Source: Cellulosimicrobium cellulans (GTDB lineage: Bacteria; Actinomycetota; Actinomycetes; Actinomycetales; Cellulomonadaceae). Taken from it: a stretch of 64,000 nt of DNA. The notes beneath the pieces are model-generated. The model was given only the letters and a program-made list of their open reading frames with translations. It did not search any database and was not told the origin of the DNA. Shown one piece after another: positions 15,736-24,168 of this stretch (positions within the stretch are counted from its first letter, which is position 1; each line of letters opens with the position of its first letter). The stretch spans positions 62,001-126,000 of the forward strand of contig NZ_JAFGYF010000004.1 in NCBI RefSeq assembly GCF_016921195.1, written 5' to 3'. The translations under genes were made by a program, and so were the position numbers.

Positions 15736-16952
15736 ACCGCCCCCTCGGCCCGGAGCTCGGCGACGCGCTCGGGCGAGAAGCCGAGCTCGCCCAGCACGGC
15801 GTCGGTGTCGGCGCCGTGGGCGCGGCCGGTGAAGCGGATGACGCCGTCGTTCTCGGACATCCGGAAGAGCGGCCCCTGCATGAGCATCGGCCCGAGCTCG
15901 GGGTCCTCGATCTCGTGGATCGTGCCGAGCGCGCGGAACTGCGGGTCGTCGACGATGTCCTGGGCGTCGTAGATCGGCGCGACGGCGGCCTGCGCCTCCT
16001 CGAACGCGGCCACGACCTCGTCGCGCGTGCGCTGCGCGATCCAGCCGCCGACGGCCTCGTCGAGCAGGTCGGCGTGCCGCGCGCGCTCGACGCCGCTCGC
16101 GAACCACGGCTCGTCGACGAGCTCAGGGCGCCCGACGAGGCGCACGACGCGCTCGGCGATGGACTGCGCCGACGTCGACACCGCGACCCACTGCCCGTCG
16201 CGCGTGCGGTAGGTGTTGCGCGGCGCGTTGTTCGCGGACCGGTTGCCGGTGCGCGGCTGCACGGTGCGGAGCTGGTCCCAGCGCGTGATCTGCGGCCCGA
16301 GCATCGCGAGGATGGGCTCGATGATCGCCGTGTCGACGACCTGCCCGTGCCCGGTGCGCTCGCGCGTGGACAGCGCGACCATGACGGCGAACGCGGTCGC
16401 GAGCGACGCGACGCCGTCCGCGAGCCCGAACGGCGGGAGGGTCGGCGGGCCGTCGGGCTCGCCGGTCATCGCGGCGAACCCGCTCATCGCCTCGGCGAGC
16501 GTGCCGAACCCGGGGCGGGTGCGGTACGGGCCGACCTGCCCGAACCCGCTCACGCGCGCGAGCACGAGCCGCGGGTTGTGCGCGGACAGCTCGTCGTAGC
16601 CCAGGCCCCAGCGCTCGAGCGTGCCGGGCCGGAAGTTCTCGATGACGACGTCCGCCCCGGCGACGAGCGCGAGGAACACCTCGCGGCCGCCGTCGCTCCC
16701 GAGGTTCGCCGTGACCGTGCGCTTGTTGCGCCCGAGCGTCTTCCACCACAGGTTCACGCCGTCCTTCGCGGCGCCGTGCGTGCGCGACGGGTCGGGCTTC
16801 GTGGGGTGCTCGACCTTGACGACGTCGGCGCCCAGGTCGCCGAGGTGCATCGCCGCCATCGGCCCGGCGAACAGCGTCGACGCGTCGACGACGCGCAGGC
16901 CCGCGAGCGCGCCCGCGGCCGGGTCGCGCGAGACGCGCGGTGCGTCCGTCAT
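15732..16952 (-). CDS. CaiB/BaiF (class III) CoA-transferase
   Basis: A 406-residue class III CoA-transferase: GLRVVDASTLFAGPMAAMHLGDLGADVVKVEHP, GVNLWWKTLGRNKR, DVVIENFRPGTLERWGLGYDEL, SGFGQVGPYRTRPGFG, and the catalytic Asp in GHGQVVDTAIIEP. It moves CoA between a donor (often succinyl-CoA) and a carboxylic acid. Its start overlaps the stop of the upstream fusion gene (ATGA) and its stop overlaps the lyase start (GTGA). The tight coupling to a CitE-type lyase suggests that it activates a hydroxy-dicarboxylic or similar acid for cleavage. Confidence 0.92.
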   Translation of the reverse strand: MTDAPRVSRDPAAGALAGLRVVDASTLFAGPMAAMHLGDLGADVVKVEHPTKPDPSRTHGAAKDGVNLWWKTLGRNKRTVTANLGSDGGREVFLALVAGADVVIENFRPGTLERWGLGYDELSAHNPRLVLARVSGFGQVGPYRTRPGFGTLAEAMSGFAAMTGEPDGPPTLPPFGLADGVASLATAFAVMVALSTRERTGHGQVVDTAIIEPILAMLGPQITRWDQLRTVQPRTGNRSANNAPRNTYRTRDGQWVAVSTSAQSIAERVVRLVGRPELVDEPWFASGVERARHADLLDEAVGGWIAQRTRDEVVAAFEEAQAAVAPIYDAQDIVDDPQFRALGTIHEIEDPELGPMLMQGPLFRMSENDGVIRFTGRAHGADTDAVLGELGFSPERVAELRAEGAV

Positions 16953-18952
16953 GCCGTCACCCCCGTCTCGTCGTCGGCGAGGTCCCACGCGCAGCGGAAC
17001 CCGACGGTCGCGCCGCGCGCGAGCCCCAGGCCGGGGACGAGGAGCTTGACCGCGTAGTCCGCCGCGTGGCGCCCGCCCTCGACGTACCAGTCGGAGCCCT
17101 CGGCGCGGTAGTCGCTCCCGCCCTTGATCATGACGAACCGCGTGCGGCCGTCCGAGTGCTCGGAGGCCGTCCAGCTCCACACGGCGGGTTCGCCGCGCGT
17201 CCAGCCGGGCTGCTCGGCCGCGAGCTGCCACTCGTCCTCGGTGGGCAGACGACCGCCCCGCCACGCGCAGTAGGCGCGCGCGTCGTCGAGGTCGACGAAC
17301 GTCACGGGCTCGTCCTCCGTGCCGGGCACGGGACGGCCGTCCGCCCAGTGCGCGAGGAAGCGGTGCGCGACGGCGGGCGTGTAGCCCGTCGCGGCGAGGA
17401 ACTCCGCGAACTGCGCGTTCGTGACGTCGCCCCCGACCGCGACCGGGGTGGCGAGCTCGCCGTCGCGCTGGAGGGTCCGCGCGTCGTGCAGGCGCGGCGG
17501 GAGCGGCTTCCACTCGTCCACGTACGGCGCGCCCTGGTACATCCCGGTCTCGCGCGCGCGGTACCGGACGGTCAGCACGTACGGCCCAGCGGGCACGACG
17601 ACGGCGCCCGTCCCGGGCGCCACGCTCGCCCCGGGTGCCGCGACCCTCTCGGCAGCGGGTGCGAGACGCCGCGCGAGGCGGTGCGGGAACCGCGCGTCGG
17701 GGTCGTGCGGCGCGGTCTCGTCGAGCGCGGCGACGACGTCGCGCAGGTGCGGCAGCCACGCGGGCTCGGCGGCGCCGTCGGCCACGTGCAGCACCGCGGC
17801 AATGCCGCGGCCGGGCACGCGCCCGGGCGCGCCGCCCGGGAGCAGGGGGCCGTCGTGGTCCGTCTCGCCGCGGTTGACGACCGTCCACAGGGTCACGCCG
17901 TCGAGCTCCCAGCGCGACGCGTACACCCCGGCGGCCTCGGCCTCGGGCGCGAGCTCGGCGAGCGGCGTCCACTCCCCCTCCAGGAGCAGCGGCCGCGCGG
18001 CGCGCTGGACCGTGACCAGGCGCTTGACCGTCGCGGCGTCGCGCCGCGACCAGCCGACCCACACGCCGAACACGACCTCCCACACCATGACGCCCACGCC
18101 GTTGAGCCACGCGGACTGGAGCTCCTCGGAGTGGTCGCGGTGCCAGCGGCGCACGTGGTGCTGCATGTGCCGACGCTCGTACCAGTGCGCGCGCAGCACG
18201 CCGGGCACGGGCGAGTCGGCGAAGAACTGCGCCCACGACGACGAGTGGTCCTCGATGCGCTCGACCGGGAGCTTCGACTCGCCCTCCAGGACGATCCCAG
18301 GACGCGCCGCCTCGAGGCGAGCGACGAGCTCCGGCTCCGCCTTCTTCAGGGTGTCCAGGAAGACGCCGTCGGCGCCGAGCTCGCGCACGACGGCCGCGAG
18401 CTCGGTGAGGTCGTCGTCGCCGCGGCGCGTGCCGACGTCCCACGGGTTGTAGTCGACGAACACGTGCAGGCCCGCGTCGTGGAACGTCCGCACGAGGTCG
18501 ACGATCCCCGGGACGTCGCGGTAGAAGTCCCACTGGTTGCGGTCGTCGATCCCGATGACGGGGTACGCGTGCCACAGGACGACGGCGTCGAGGCCGCCGA
18601 ACCGCTCGCGCGCGTCGGCGAGGAACCGCTCGGTCGTGAACCGGTGCTCCTCGAACGAGTACAGCAGCTCGTCCCACAACCAGACCTGCGCGACCGTCGA
18701 GCAGCCAGCGGCCCACGCCGCGTCCGGGCGGTCGTACGCGGCGCCCGTGTACCCGTGGCGGCGACGTGCGTCGTCCCGCCACGCGGCGAGCCGCTCGCGC
18801 CACGCGGGGCGGTCGGCGCGGTCGGCCGGACCGACGAAGATCTTCGCCTCGTCGAGCGCGCGCGACTGCTCGGGCGTGAGCGGCCCGTCGAGCGGGACCT
18901 CGGTCGGCCGGTCGATCGGGCGCGGGACGAGCGGGTCGAACGTGTAGGTCAT
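16949..18952 (-). CDS. TIM-barrel glycosidase-like domain fused to an FGE/SUMF1-type domain
   Basis: A 667-residue protein without a signal peptide. Residues ~60-430 look like a glycoside-hydrolase-type (beta/alpha) barrel: LDAVVLWHAYPVIGI, GLHVFVDYNPWDVG, ELGADGVFLDTLKKAEPE, GIVLEGESKLP, WLNGVGVMVWEVVFG. Residues ~495-660 match the formylglycine-generating-enzyme/sulfatase-modifying-factor domain: GGDVTNAQFAEFLAATGYTP, VTFVDLDDARAYCAWRGGRLPTEDEWQLA, SWTASEHSDG, and GATVGFRCAWD at the end. The paired active-site cysteines of true FGE are not visible, so sulfatase activation is unlikely. ATGA overlap with the CoA-transferase gene. No close named family is recognised for the fusion. Confidence 0.85.
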   Translation of the reverse strand: MTYTFDPLVPRPIDRPTEVPLDGPLTPEQSRALDEAKIFVGPADRADRPAWRERLAAWRDDARRRHGYTGAAYDRPDAAWAAGCSTVAQVWLWDELLYSFEEHRFTTERFLADARERFGGLDAVVLWHAYPVIGIDDRNQWDFYRDVPGIVDLVRTFHDAGLHVFVDYNPWDVGTRRGDDDLTELAAVVRELGADGVFLDTLKKAEPELVARLEAARPGIVLEGESKLPVERIEDHSSSWAQFFADSPVPGVLRAHWYERRHMQHHVRRWHRDHSEELQSAWLNGVGVMVWEVVFGVWVGWSRRDAATVKRLVTVQRAARPLLLEGEWTPLAELAPEAEAAGVYASRWELDGVTLWTVVNRGETDHDGPLLPGGAPGRVPGRGIAAVLHVADGAAEPAWLPHLRDVVAALDETAPHDPDARFPHRLARRLAPAAERVAAPGASVAPGTGAVVVPAGPYVLTVRYRARETGMYQGAPYVDEWKPLPPRLHDARTLQRDGELATPVAVGGDVTNAQFAEFLAATGYTPAVAHRFLAHWADGRPVPGTEDEPVTFVDLDDARAYCAWRGGRLPTEDEWQLAAEQPGWTRGEPAVWSWTASEHSDGRTRFVMIKGGSDYRAEGSDWYVEGGRHAADYAVKLLVPGLGLARGATVGFRCAWDLADDETGVTA

Positions 18953-19005
18953 GGTGCCTTTCCCTCGGCGGGCCGGGCCCGCGCTCGGACGTGCTGCGGA
19001 CGGGC

Positions 19006-20010
19006 TCAGGTCGGTCGGGTGGGGTTCTCGGCCCGCTCGGCGAGCGCGACGACGTCCGCGGCGTCCGGCACGGCGTCCTGCGCGCCGGGCCGGGTCACGG
19101 CGAGCGCGCCCGCGGCGGCGGCCAGCCGGGCGGCGTCCGGCAGGTCCGCGCCGCGCGCGAGCGCGGCGGCGAGGACGCCGCAGAACGTGTCGCCCGCGCC
19201 GGTCGTGTCCACGGCCTCGACGGGGATCGCGGGGACGGTCGTGAGCAGGGGCCCGCCCGCACGACGCTCCGCCACGAGGCTGCCCTCTCCCCCGAGCGTC
19301 ACGACGACGGCCGGCACGCGCTCCAGCAGCAGCCCGGCGAGCACGCTCGGCTCGCCGTCCCCGGAGGCCCCCGCCAGGTCCGCCGCCTCGTGCTCGTTGA
19401 CCACGAGCACGTCGACCTCCGCCCAGAGGTCGTCCGGCAGGTCGCGCGACGGCGCGGCGTTGAGGACCAGCAGCGCGCCCGGGCGGCGCGCCGCGGCGGC
19501 GGCGCGCACGACGTCGAGCGGGATCTCGAGCTGCGCGAGCACGACGTCCGCGGCGGCGATCCGCTCGGCCTGCGCCGCGCCGACCGTCACGTGCGAGTTC
19601 GCGCCGGGCGCGACGACGATCGCGTTCTCGCCGTCGGGCGAGACGGTGATGAGCGCGGTGCCCGTCGCGGCCTCCACGCGCTCGACGAGGTCCGTCCGCA
19701 CCCCGCCGCGGTCGAGCGACGCGAGCAGCAGGTCCGCCGCGTCGTCGTGCCCGAGCGCTCCGACGAACGTCGTGTCGGCGCCGCCCGCGCGCGCCGCGCC
19801 GACGGCCTGGTTCGCGCCCTTGCCGCCGGGGTTGCGCCGCAGCTCGCCGCCGAGGATGGTCTCGCCGCCGCCGGGATGGCGCGGCACGTCGACGACGAGG
19901 TCGACGTTCGCCGACCCGACCACCACGACCCGTCCGGACGTGCCCGGGACCGTGCCGTCCGGCGTCCCGTGCTGCGTCCGGTCAGGTGTCCCGTCCGACG
20001 TCGTGCTCAT
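19006..20010 (-). CDS. rbsK: Ribokinase-type PfkB sugar kinase
   Basis: A 334-residue PfkB kinase with ribokinase hallmarks: VVVGSANVDLVVDVPRHPGGGET, the first signature RNPGGKGANQAVGAARAGG, NEHEAADLAG, VVVTLGGEGSLV, and the second signature DTTGAGDTFCGVLAAALA with the catalytic Asp. An N-terminal stretch of ~27 residues is polar and Thr/Gly-rich and may be spurious, but the ATG is coupled (ATGA) to the stop of the upstream ADP-ribosylglycohydrolase gene. Ribokinase makes ribose-5-phosphate from ribose. Its place next to two ribosyl-glycohydrolase-family genes supports ribose, or a close pentose, as the released sugar. Confidence 0.92.
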   Translation of the reverse strand: MSTTSDGTPDRTQHGTPDGTVPGTSGRVVVVGSANVDLVVDVPRHPGGGETILGGELRRNPGGKGANQAVGAARAGGADTTFVGALGHDDAADLLLASLDRGGVRTDLVERVEAATGTALITVSPDGENAIVVAPGANSHVTVGAAQAERIAAADVVLAQLEIPLDVVRAAAAARRPGALLVLNAAPSRDLPDDLWAEVDVLVVNEHEAADLAGASGDGEPSVLAGLLLERVPAVVVTLGGEGSLVAERRAGGPLLTTVPAIPVEAVDTTGAGDTFCGVLAAALARGADLPDAARLAAAAGALAVTRPGAQDAVPDAADVVALAERAENPTRPT

Positions 20011-21500
20011 GCGCCTGCCTCCTCCGTGGCTCCCTGCGCGGCTCCCCCGGCCACCTCGACCGGCGTCGCCGCGAGCGCGACCGTCCGCGCCGCGAGGTCC
20101 ACGATCCTCTGCTCGCCGCCGGGCAGCGAGGTCGCGATGTGGCCGTCGAGCGGGCGCGTCCACCGCTGGCCGATCCCGTCGACGCCCTGCAGCGCACCCA
20201 CCACGCCGCCGACCGTCGCGCCCGCGGAGTCGGTGTCCCAGCCCGCGGTGACGGCGATCGCGACGCTCGCGCCGAAGTCGCCGCGGCCGTCCGCACCGCG
20301 CCCCGCCGAGAGCGCGTAGGCGATGACCGCGGCGTTGTTGAGCACGTGCACCCAGTGCAGGTCGCCGTACGCGGCGTGGATCGCGTCGAGCCCGGCGCGC
20401 ACGCCCGCCTCCGACGCGTCGCCGTCGCGGCCCGCGTCGCGGCCGAGCCGGATCGCGGCGGCCAGCCGGCTGCCCGGCGGCACGACGGCGTCCGCCGCGT
20501 CGAGCACCTCGTCGACCGTCTCGCAGACCATGGCCGCCGACGCGAGCGCGGCCGCCCACATCGCGCCGTACACGCCGTTGCGCGTGTGGCTCAGCCGCGC
20601 GTCCGTCCACGCGAGGCGCGCCGCCTCGCGCACGTCGCCGGGCGAGACCCAGCCGAGCACGTCCGTACGGATGAGCGCGCCGATCCACTCCCGGAACGGG
20701 TTGTGGTGCGTCGCCGTCTCCGGCACCGGCCGCGCGTCGAGGATGTTGCGGTAGGCGGCGCGCTCGGCCGTGAACACGCGGCCCGCGGGCAGCGCGTCGA
20801 GCCAGAGCTGCGCGACGTCGTCCGTCGTGAAGCCGCGCCCGTGCCGCTCCAGCAGGGCGAGCGCGAGGATCGGGTAGTTGAGGTCGTCGTCCTCGGGCAT
20901 CCCGTCGATGTTCTCCTCGAGCGACGTCGGGGCGCTGCGCCGGTTCCACGGCCAGCGCGCGGCGACGTCGTCGGGCAGCCCGACGGCGGTGAACCAGCGG
21001 TCGAGGGGCCACCGGCCCGTCGCGCGCAGGATCTCCTCGATCCCGGCGCGCGGGATCTTCTCCACGGGCTTGCCGAGCAGGCAGCCCGCCGCGCGCCCGG
21101 TCCACGCGCCGAGCACGCGGTCCGCGTACGCGGCGTCGGCGGCGGTTCCGGTTGCCGCACCGGCCGCGATGCCGGCGGAGGACCCGACGGCGCCCGGGCG
21201 GGTGGGCAGGCCGGGCGCCGCCGGGAGCGTGGTGAGGATCGCGTCCCAGTCGTCGGGCTCGTGCGGCGCGGGCGCCGCGGGCAGCGCGTCGAGCTCCACG
21301 AGCAGGTCGCGCGCGAGCGCACGCAGCTCCGGGGTCGCGGGGACGGGGCCGGCCCCGCTCACCGCGGGGGCGGGGTCGCCGCCCGCGGCGACCCAGCGCT
21401 CGCGCACGTCCGCGAGCGCCGCAGCGTCCTTGCCCTCCGCCGCGGACTGGACGAGCTCGTGCGCGAGCAGGTCCTCGGGCTGGGCCCAGGTCAGCCTCAC
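20007..21500 (-). CDS. ADP-ribosylglycohydrolase-family protein A (long, variant metal motif)
   Basis: A 497-residue protein from a GTG start coupled by GTGA to the upstream paralogue. An N-terminal region of ~110 residues is not part of the usual fold. The DraG/ARH core starts at YADRVLGAWTGRAAGCLLGKPVEKIPR. The motif that is normally T-D-D-T reads E203-D204-D205-D206 (MPEDDDLNYPIL), while the second metal motif is standard (GWDTD422-424 S). Also visible are HNPFREWIGALIRTDVLGWV and LSHTRNGVYGAMWAAA. The family hydrolyses N- or O-glycosidic bonds of ADP-ribose or related ribosides with two divalent metals. With a ribokinase and a sugar importer in the same operon, a catabolic glycosidase role is more likely than a protein-modification role. 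Confidence 0.9.
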   Translation of the reverse strand: MRLTWAQPEDLLAHELVQSAAEGKDAAALADVRERWVAAGGDPAPAVSGAGPVPATPELRALARDLLVELDALPAAPAPHEPDDWDAILTTLPAAPGLPTRPGAVGSSAGIAAGAATGTAADAAYADRVLGAWTGRAAGCLLGKPVEKIPRAGIEEILRATGRWPLDRWFTAVGLPDDVAARWPWNRRSAPTSLEENIDGMPEDDDLNYPILALALLERHGRGFTTDDVAQLWLDALPAGRVFTAERAAYRNILDARPVPETATHHNPFREWIGALIRTDVLGWVSPGDVREAARLAWTDARLSHTRNGVYGAMWAAALASAAMVCETVDEVLDAADAVVPPGSRLAAAIRLGRDAGRDGDASEAGVRAGLDAIHAAYGDLHWVHVLNNAAVIAYALSAGRGADGRGDFGASVAIAVTAGWDTDSAGATVGGVVGALQGVDGIGQRWTRPLDGHIATSLPGGEQRIVDLAARTVALAATPVEVAGGAAQGATEEAGA

Positions 21501-22726
21501 GCCGGGCCACCCGCCCGCGCGGCCCGCGCCGCGCCGTCGTGCACCCCGGGGGCCGGCCCGTCCACGGACGCGTTGCCGAGCTCGGCGAGCGCGCGCAGGC
21601 GCGACGTGGCGCGCTCGCGGTCCGCACGGAGGATGTCGGCGGCGGCCGACGCCATGAGCCGGCCGGTCTCGCGGATGTCCATGCGGCTCGCCTCCTCGAT
21701 CGCGTCGAGCCACTCGTCCGGCACGACGGCCGTCCCGCCCAGCCCCGCGCACACCGCACCGGCCATGACGGCGATCGAGTCGGCGTCGCGCCCGTAGTTC
21801 ACGGCGCCGAGGACCGCGCCGCGGAAGTCGCCGCGGTGCCCGAGCACGAAGCCGAGCGCCGCGGGAAGCTCCTCGATGGACTTGGTGCGCGACGGGCGGC
21901 GCGCGTCCATGGACATCTGCCGGTACGCGGGCCCGACGGAGTCGAACGGCGCGACCGTGTCACGGATGAGCCGCGCGAGGGCGCGCTCCTCCTCGTCCGT
22001 CGTGGGCGCCGTCGTCCAGCCGTCGAACGCGTCGACCACGGCCCGGAGCGCCGCGGCCGTGCCGTCGTGCGCGACGTCGAGCGCGGCGTGCACGACGTCG
22101 TCGACCGTGGCCCCCGGCGCGACGGACGCGGCGACCATGGCCGCGAACACGCCCGCGGCCTCGCGGCCGTAGCTCGACTGGTGCGCGCCGGTGAGGTCGA
22201 TCGCCTCGGCGTACGCGCCGCGCGGGTCGCCCGCGTTGGCGAGGCCGACGGGCGCGACGTACATCGCGGCGCCGCAGTTGACGACGTTCCCGACGCCCGC
22301 CTCGCGCGGGTCCACGTGCCCGTAGTGCAGGCGCGCGACGATCCACTTCTCGGCGAGGAACACGCGCTGGAGCAGCAGCGCGGTCGACTCGAGCTCGGGG
22401 ATCCAGCGTGGCTCGCCGATCATGAGCGGCACGAGGTCCTCGGCCATCGCGTACGCGTCGAGGTGCTCGCGGCGCTTCGCGTACACCTCCACGAGCGCGC
22501 GCGTCATGAGGGTGTCGTCGGTGACGTGCCCGTCGCCCTTGTGGTAGGGCGCGATCGGACGCGCGTCCTGCCAGTTCGGGTACCAGGGCTCGACGATCCC
22601 GGTCACGCGCCCCCCGTGGCGCTCCTCGATCTGCTCGGGGGTCCAGCCCTCGGTGGCGCCCCCCAGCGCGTCCCCCACCGCCGCTCCGGTGATCACTGCC
22701 ACCGCTCGGTCGTCCAGCCAGGTCAC
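21497..22726 (-). CDS. ADP-ribosylglycohydrolase-family protein B
   Basis: A 409-residue DraG/ARH-fold protein from a GTG start preceded by AGGGAG at 6 nt. Motifs: AVAVITGAAVGDALGGATEGW, GDGHVT69-DDT (metal ligands), TGAHQSSYGREAAGVFAAMVAAS, and NYGRDAD314-316 SIAVMAGAVCAG (second metal pair). It is clearly a different subfamily from protein A: shorter, with canonical motifs. No signal peptide. Its GTGA junction with protein A implies co-translation. The likely role is hydrolysis of an imported glycoside, possibly with protein A acting on a different linkage or step. Confidence 0.9.
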   Translation of the reverse strand: MTWLDDRAVAVITGAAVGDALGGATEGWTPEQIEERHGGRVTGIVEPWYPNWQDARPIAPYHKGDGHVTDDTLMTRALVEVYAKRREHLDAYAMAEDLVPLMIGEPRWIPELESTALLLQRVFLAEKWIVARLHYGHVDPREAGVGNVVNCGAAMYVAPVGLANAGDPRGAYAEAIDLTGAHQSSYGREAAGVFAAMVAASVAPGATVDDVVHAALDVAHDGTAAALRAVVDAFDGWTTAPTTDEEERALARLIRDTVAPFDSVGPAYRQMSMDARRPSRTKSIEELPAALGFVLGHRGDFRGAVLGAVNYGRDADSIAVMAGAVCAGLGGTAVVPDEWLDAIEEASRMDIRETGRLMASAAADILRADRERATSRLRALAELGNASVDGPAPGVHDGAARAARAGGPA

Positions 22727-22795
22727 GGTCCACTCCCTGTCGATCTCTCTCGGCGCGGGTCGCGCCCGGTGCGACCCGTGGGGGCCGCGGTTCCC

Positions 22796-22826
22796 GGCGG
22801 GGCGGCCGTCCTTCGGCCGCCCCGCC
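22796..22826. terminator. Intra-operon hairpin after the binding-protein gene
   Basis: Perfect 13-bp arms 22796-22808 and 22814-22826 around a 5-nt loop, starting 11 bp after the binding-protein stop (22837) and 70 bp before the next gene. Hairpins here commonly protect or attenuate transcripts so that the binding protein is made in excess over downstream enzymes. It could also mark a boundary between two transcripts. Confidence 0.6.
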
Positions 22827-22836
22827 GCTTGTCCTG

Positions 22837-24126
22837 CTACTTGGTGATCTCGTCCCAGCCCGACTCGAGCTCGGTCGCGAGCTGGTCGGCGTCGATCTCC
22901 TGGGCGAGGAACTTCTGGTACGCGGGCGTCGCGACCGTGTCCTTCCACTGCGCGTACGCGTCGACGAACAGGTACGGGGCCGAGGTGAGGTACTGGCCGG
23001 ACGAGAGGATCGTCGACCAGCCGTTCTCGTCGCCGAGCGAGGCCGCCATGGCCTCCTGCGCCGACGTGGTGGCCGGGATGAGCGCGTCCGCCTCGTTGAG
23101 CGCGGCGAGGTTCTCCGTGTCGGTGAAGAACTCGATGAACTCCGCGGACTCCTCGACGTGCTCGGAGTCGATGTTCACCGAGAGCGTCTGCGGGTTGGCG
23201 GCCTGCTCGGCGCCGTCGGGGCCCTCGAGCGGGGGCAGCACGACCCAGTCGAAGCCCTCGGGCGCGTCGTTGGCGATGTTCGCGGCCTGGAACGAGCCCT
23301 GGATCGTCATGGCGACCTGGCCGCCGTAGAACGACGCGAGCGTCTCCGAGCCCGACTGCGTGAGCGTCACCGGGAGCACCGTGTTGTCGGTGTGCGCCAT
23401 CTCGTCGACGAGCTCCGGCAGGGCCATCTCGCCCTCGCCGATCGTGATGCTCGCGTCGGCGCCGGTGCCCTCGAAGTACTGGCCGCCGAAGCCGGGCGCC
23501 ATGGCCATGAACGCGGCCGTCGGGCTCGCGAGCCCCCACCCGAGCCCGTACGCGCCGTCCTTGGTGGTGGCCTTCGCGATCTCGCGCAGCTCGTCCCACG
23601 TCATCGTGTCGCCCGTGGGGATCTCGACGCCCGCGGCCTCGAGCATCGTCCTGTTGGCGAACACCATGTAGGACTGCAGCTCGGTCGGGTACGCGATGAC
23701 CTGGTCGTCGACCGTGACGGAGTCGAGGATGCCCTCGGGGATGTCGGCGCGCTTCTCGTCCGACATGTACTCGGACAGGTCGGCCAGGTAGCCGTCCACG
23801 GCGAAGGGCACGATGCTCGCGGCCTCGTAGTGGATGATGTCCGGCGCGGCGCCGCCGTTGAACTGCGTGATGAGCTTGTCGTAGATCCCGTCCCAGCCCG
23901 CGGGCACGATCTCGACCTGGACGTCGGGGTTGGCCTCGTTCCAGTCCGCGACGATCTTCTCGGTCGCCTCGATGGCGGCCGGCTGGTCGGACAGCGACTG
24001 GAACTTCAGCGTGACCGGGCCGCCGTCGGCGCCGTCGTCCCCGCTGCCGCCCCCGCTGGAGCAGGACGCGACGAGCAGGGTCGTGATCGTGAGGCATGCG
24101 GCGATGGACGCACCACGAGTCTTCAT
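22837..24126 (-). CDS. Sugar ABC transporter solute-binding lipoprotein
   Basis: A 429-residue family-1 extracellular solute-binding protein. The lipoprotein signal has the lipobox LVASC at about residues 18-22, then a Gly/Asp linker. Typical features follow: VTLKFQSLSDQPAAIEATEKIVADWNEANPDVQVEIVPAGW, GGAAPDIIHYEA, TGDTMTWDELREIAKAT and an extended C-lobe ending LATELESGWDEITK. It delivers a substrate, usually an oligosaccharide or glycoside, to the two permeases upstream. It is third from the last transport gene in the operon order LacI-permease-permease-SBP. Confidence 0.93.
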   Translation of the reverse strand: MKTRGASIAACLTITTLLVASCSSGGGSGDDGADGGPVTLKFQSLSDQPAAIEATEKIVADWNEANPDVQVEIVPAGWDGIYDKLITQFNGGAAPDIIHYEAASIVPFAVDGYLADLSEYMSDEKRADIPEGILDSVTVDDQVIAYPTELQSYMVFANRTMLEAAGVEIPTGDTMTWDELREIAKATTKDGAYGLGWGLASPTAAFMAMAPGFGGQYFEGTGADASITIGEGEMALPELVDEMAHTDNTVLPVTLTQSGSETLASFYGGQVAMTIQGSFQAANIANDAPEGFDWVVLPPLEGPDGAEQAANPQTLSVNIDSEHVEESAEFIEFFTDTENLAALNEADALIPATTSAQEAMAASLGDENGWSTILSSGQYLTSAPYLFVDAYAQWKDTVATPAYQKFLAQEIDADQLATELESGWDEITK

Positions 24127-24168
24127 GGTTCTACCTTTCGGGTGGGGGCGGTTCGGGGGTTCATGGGG

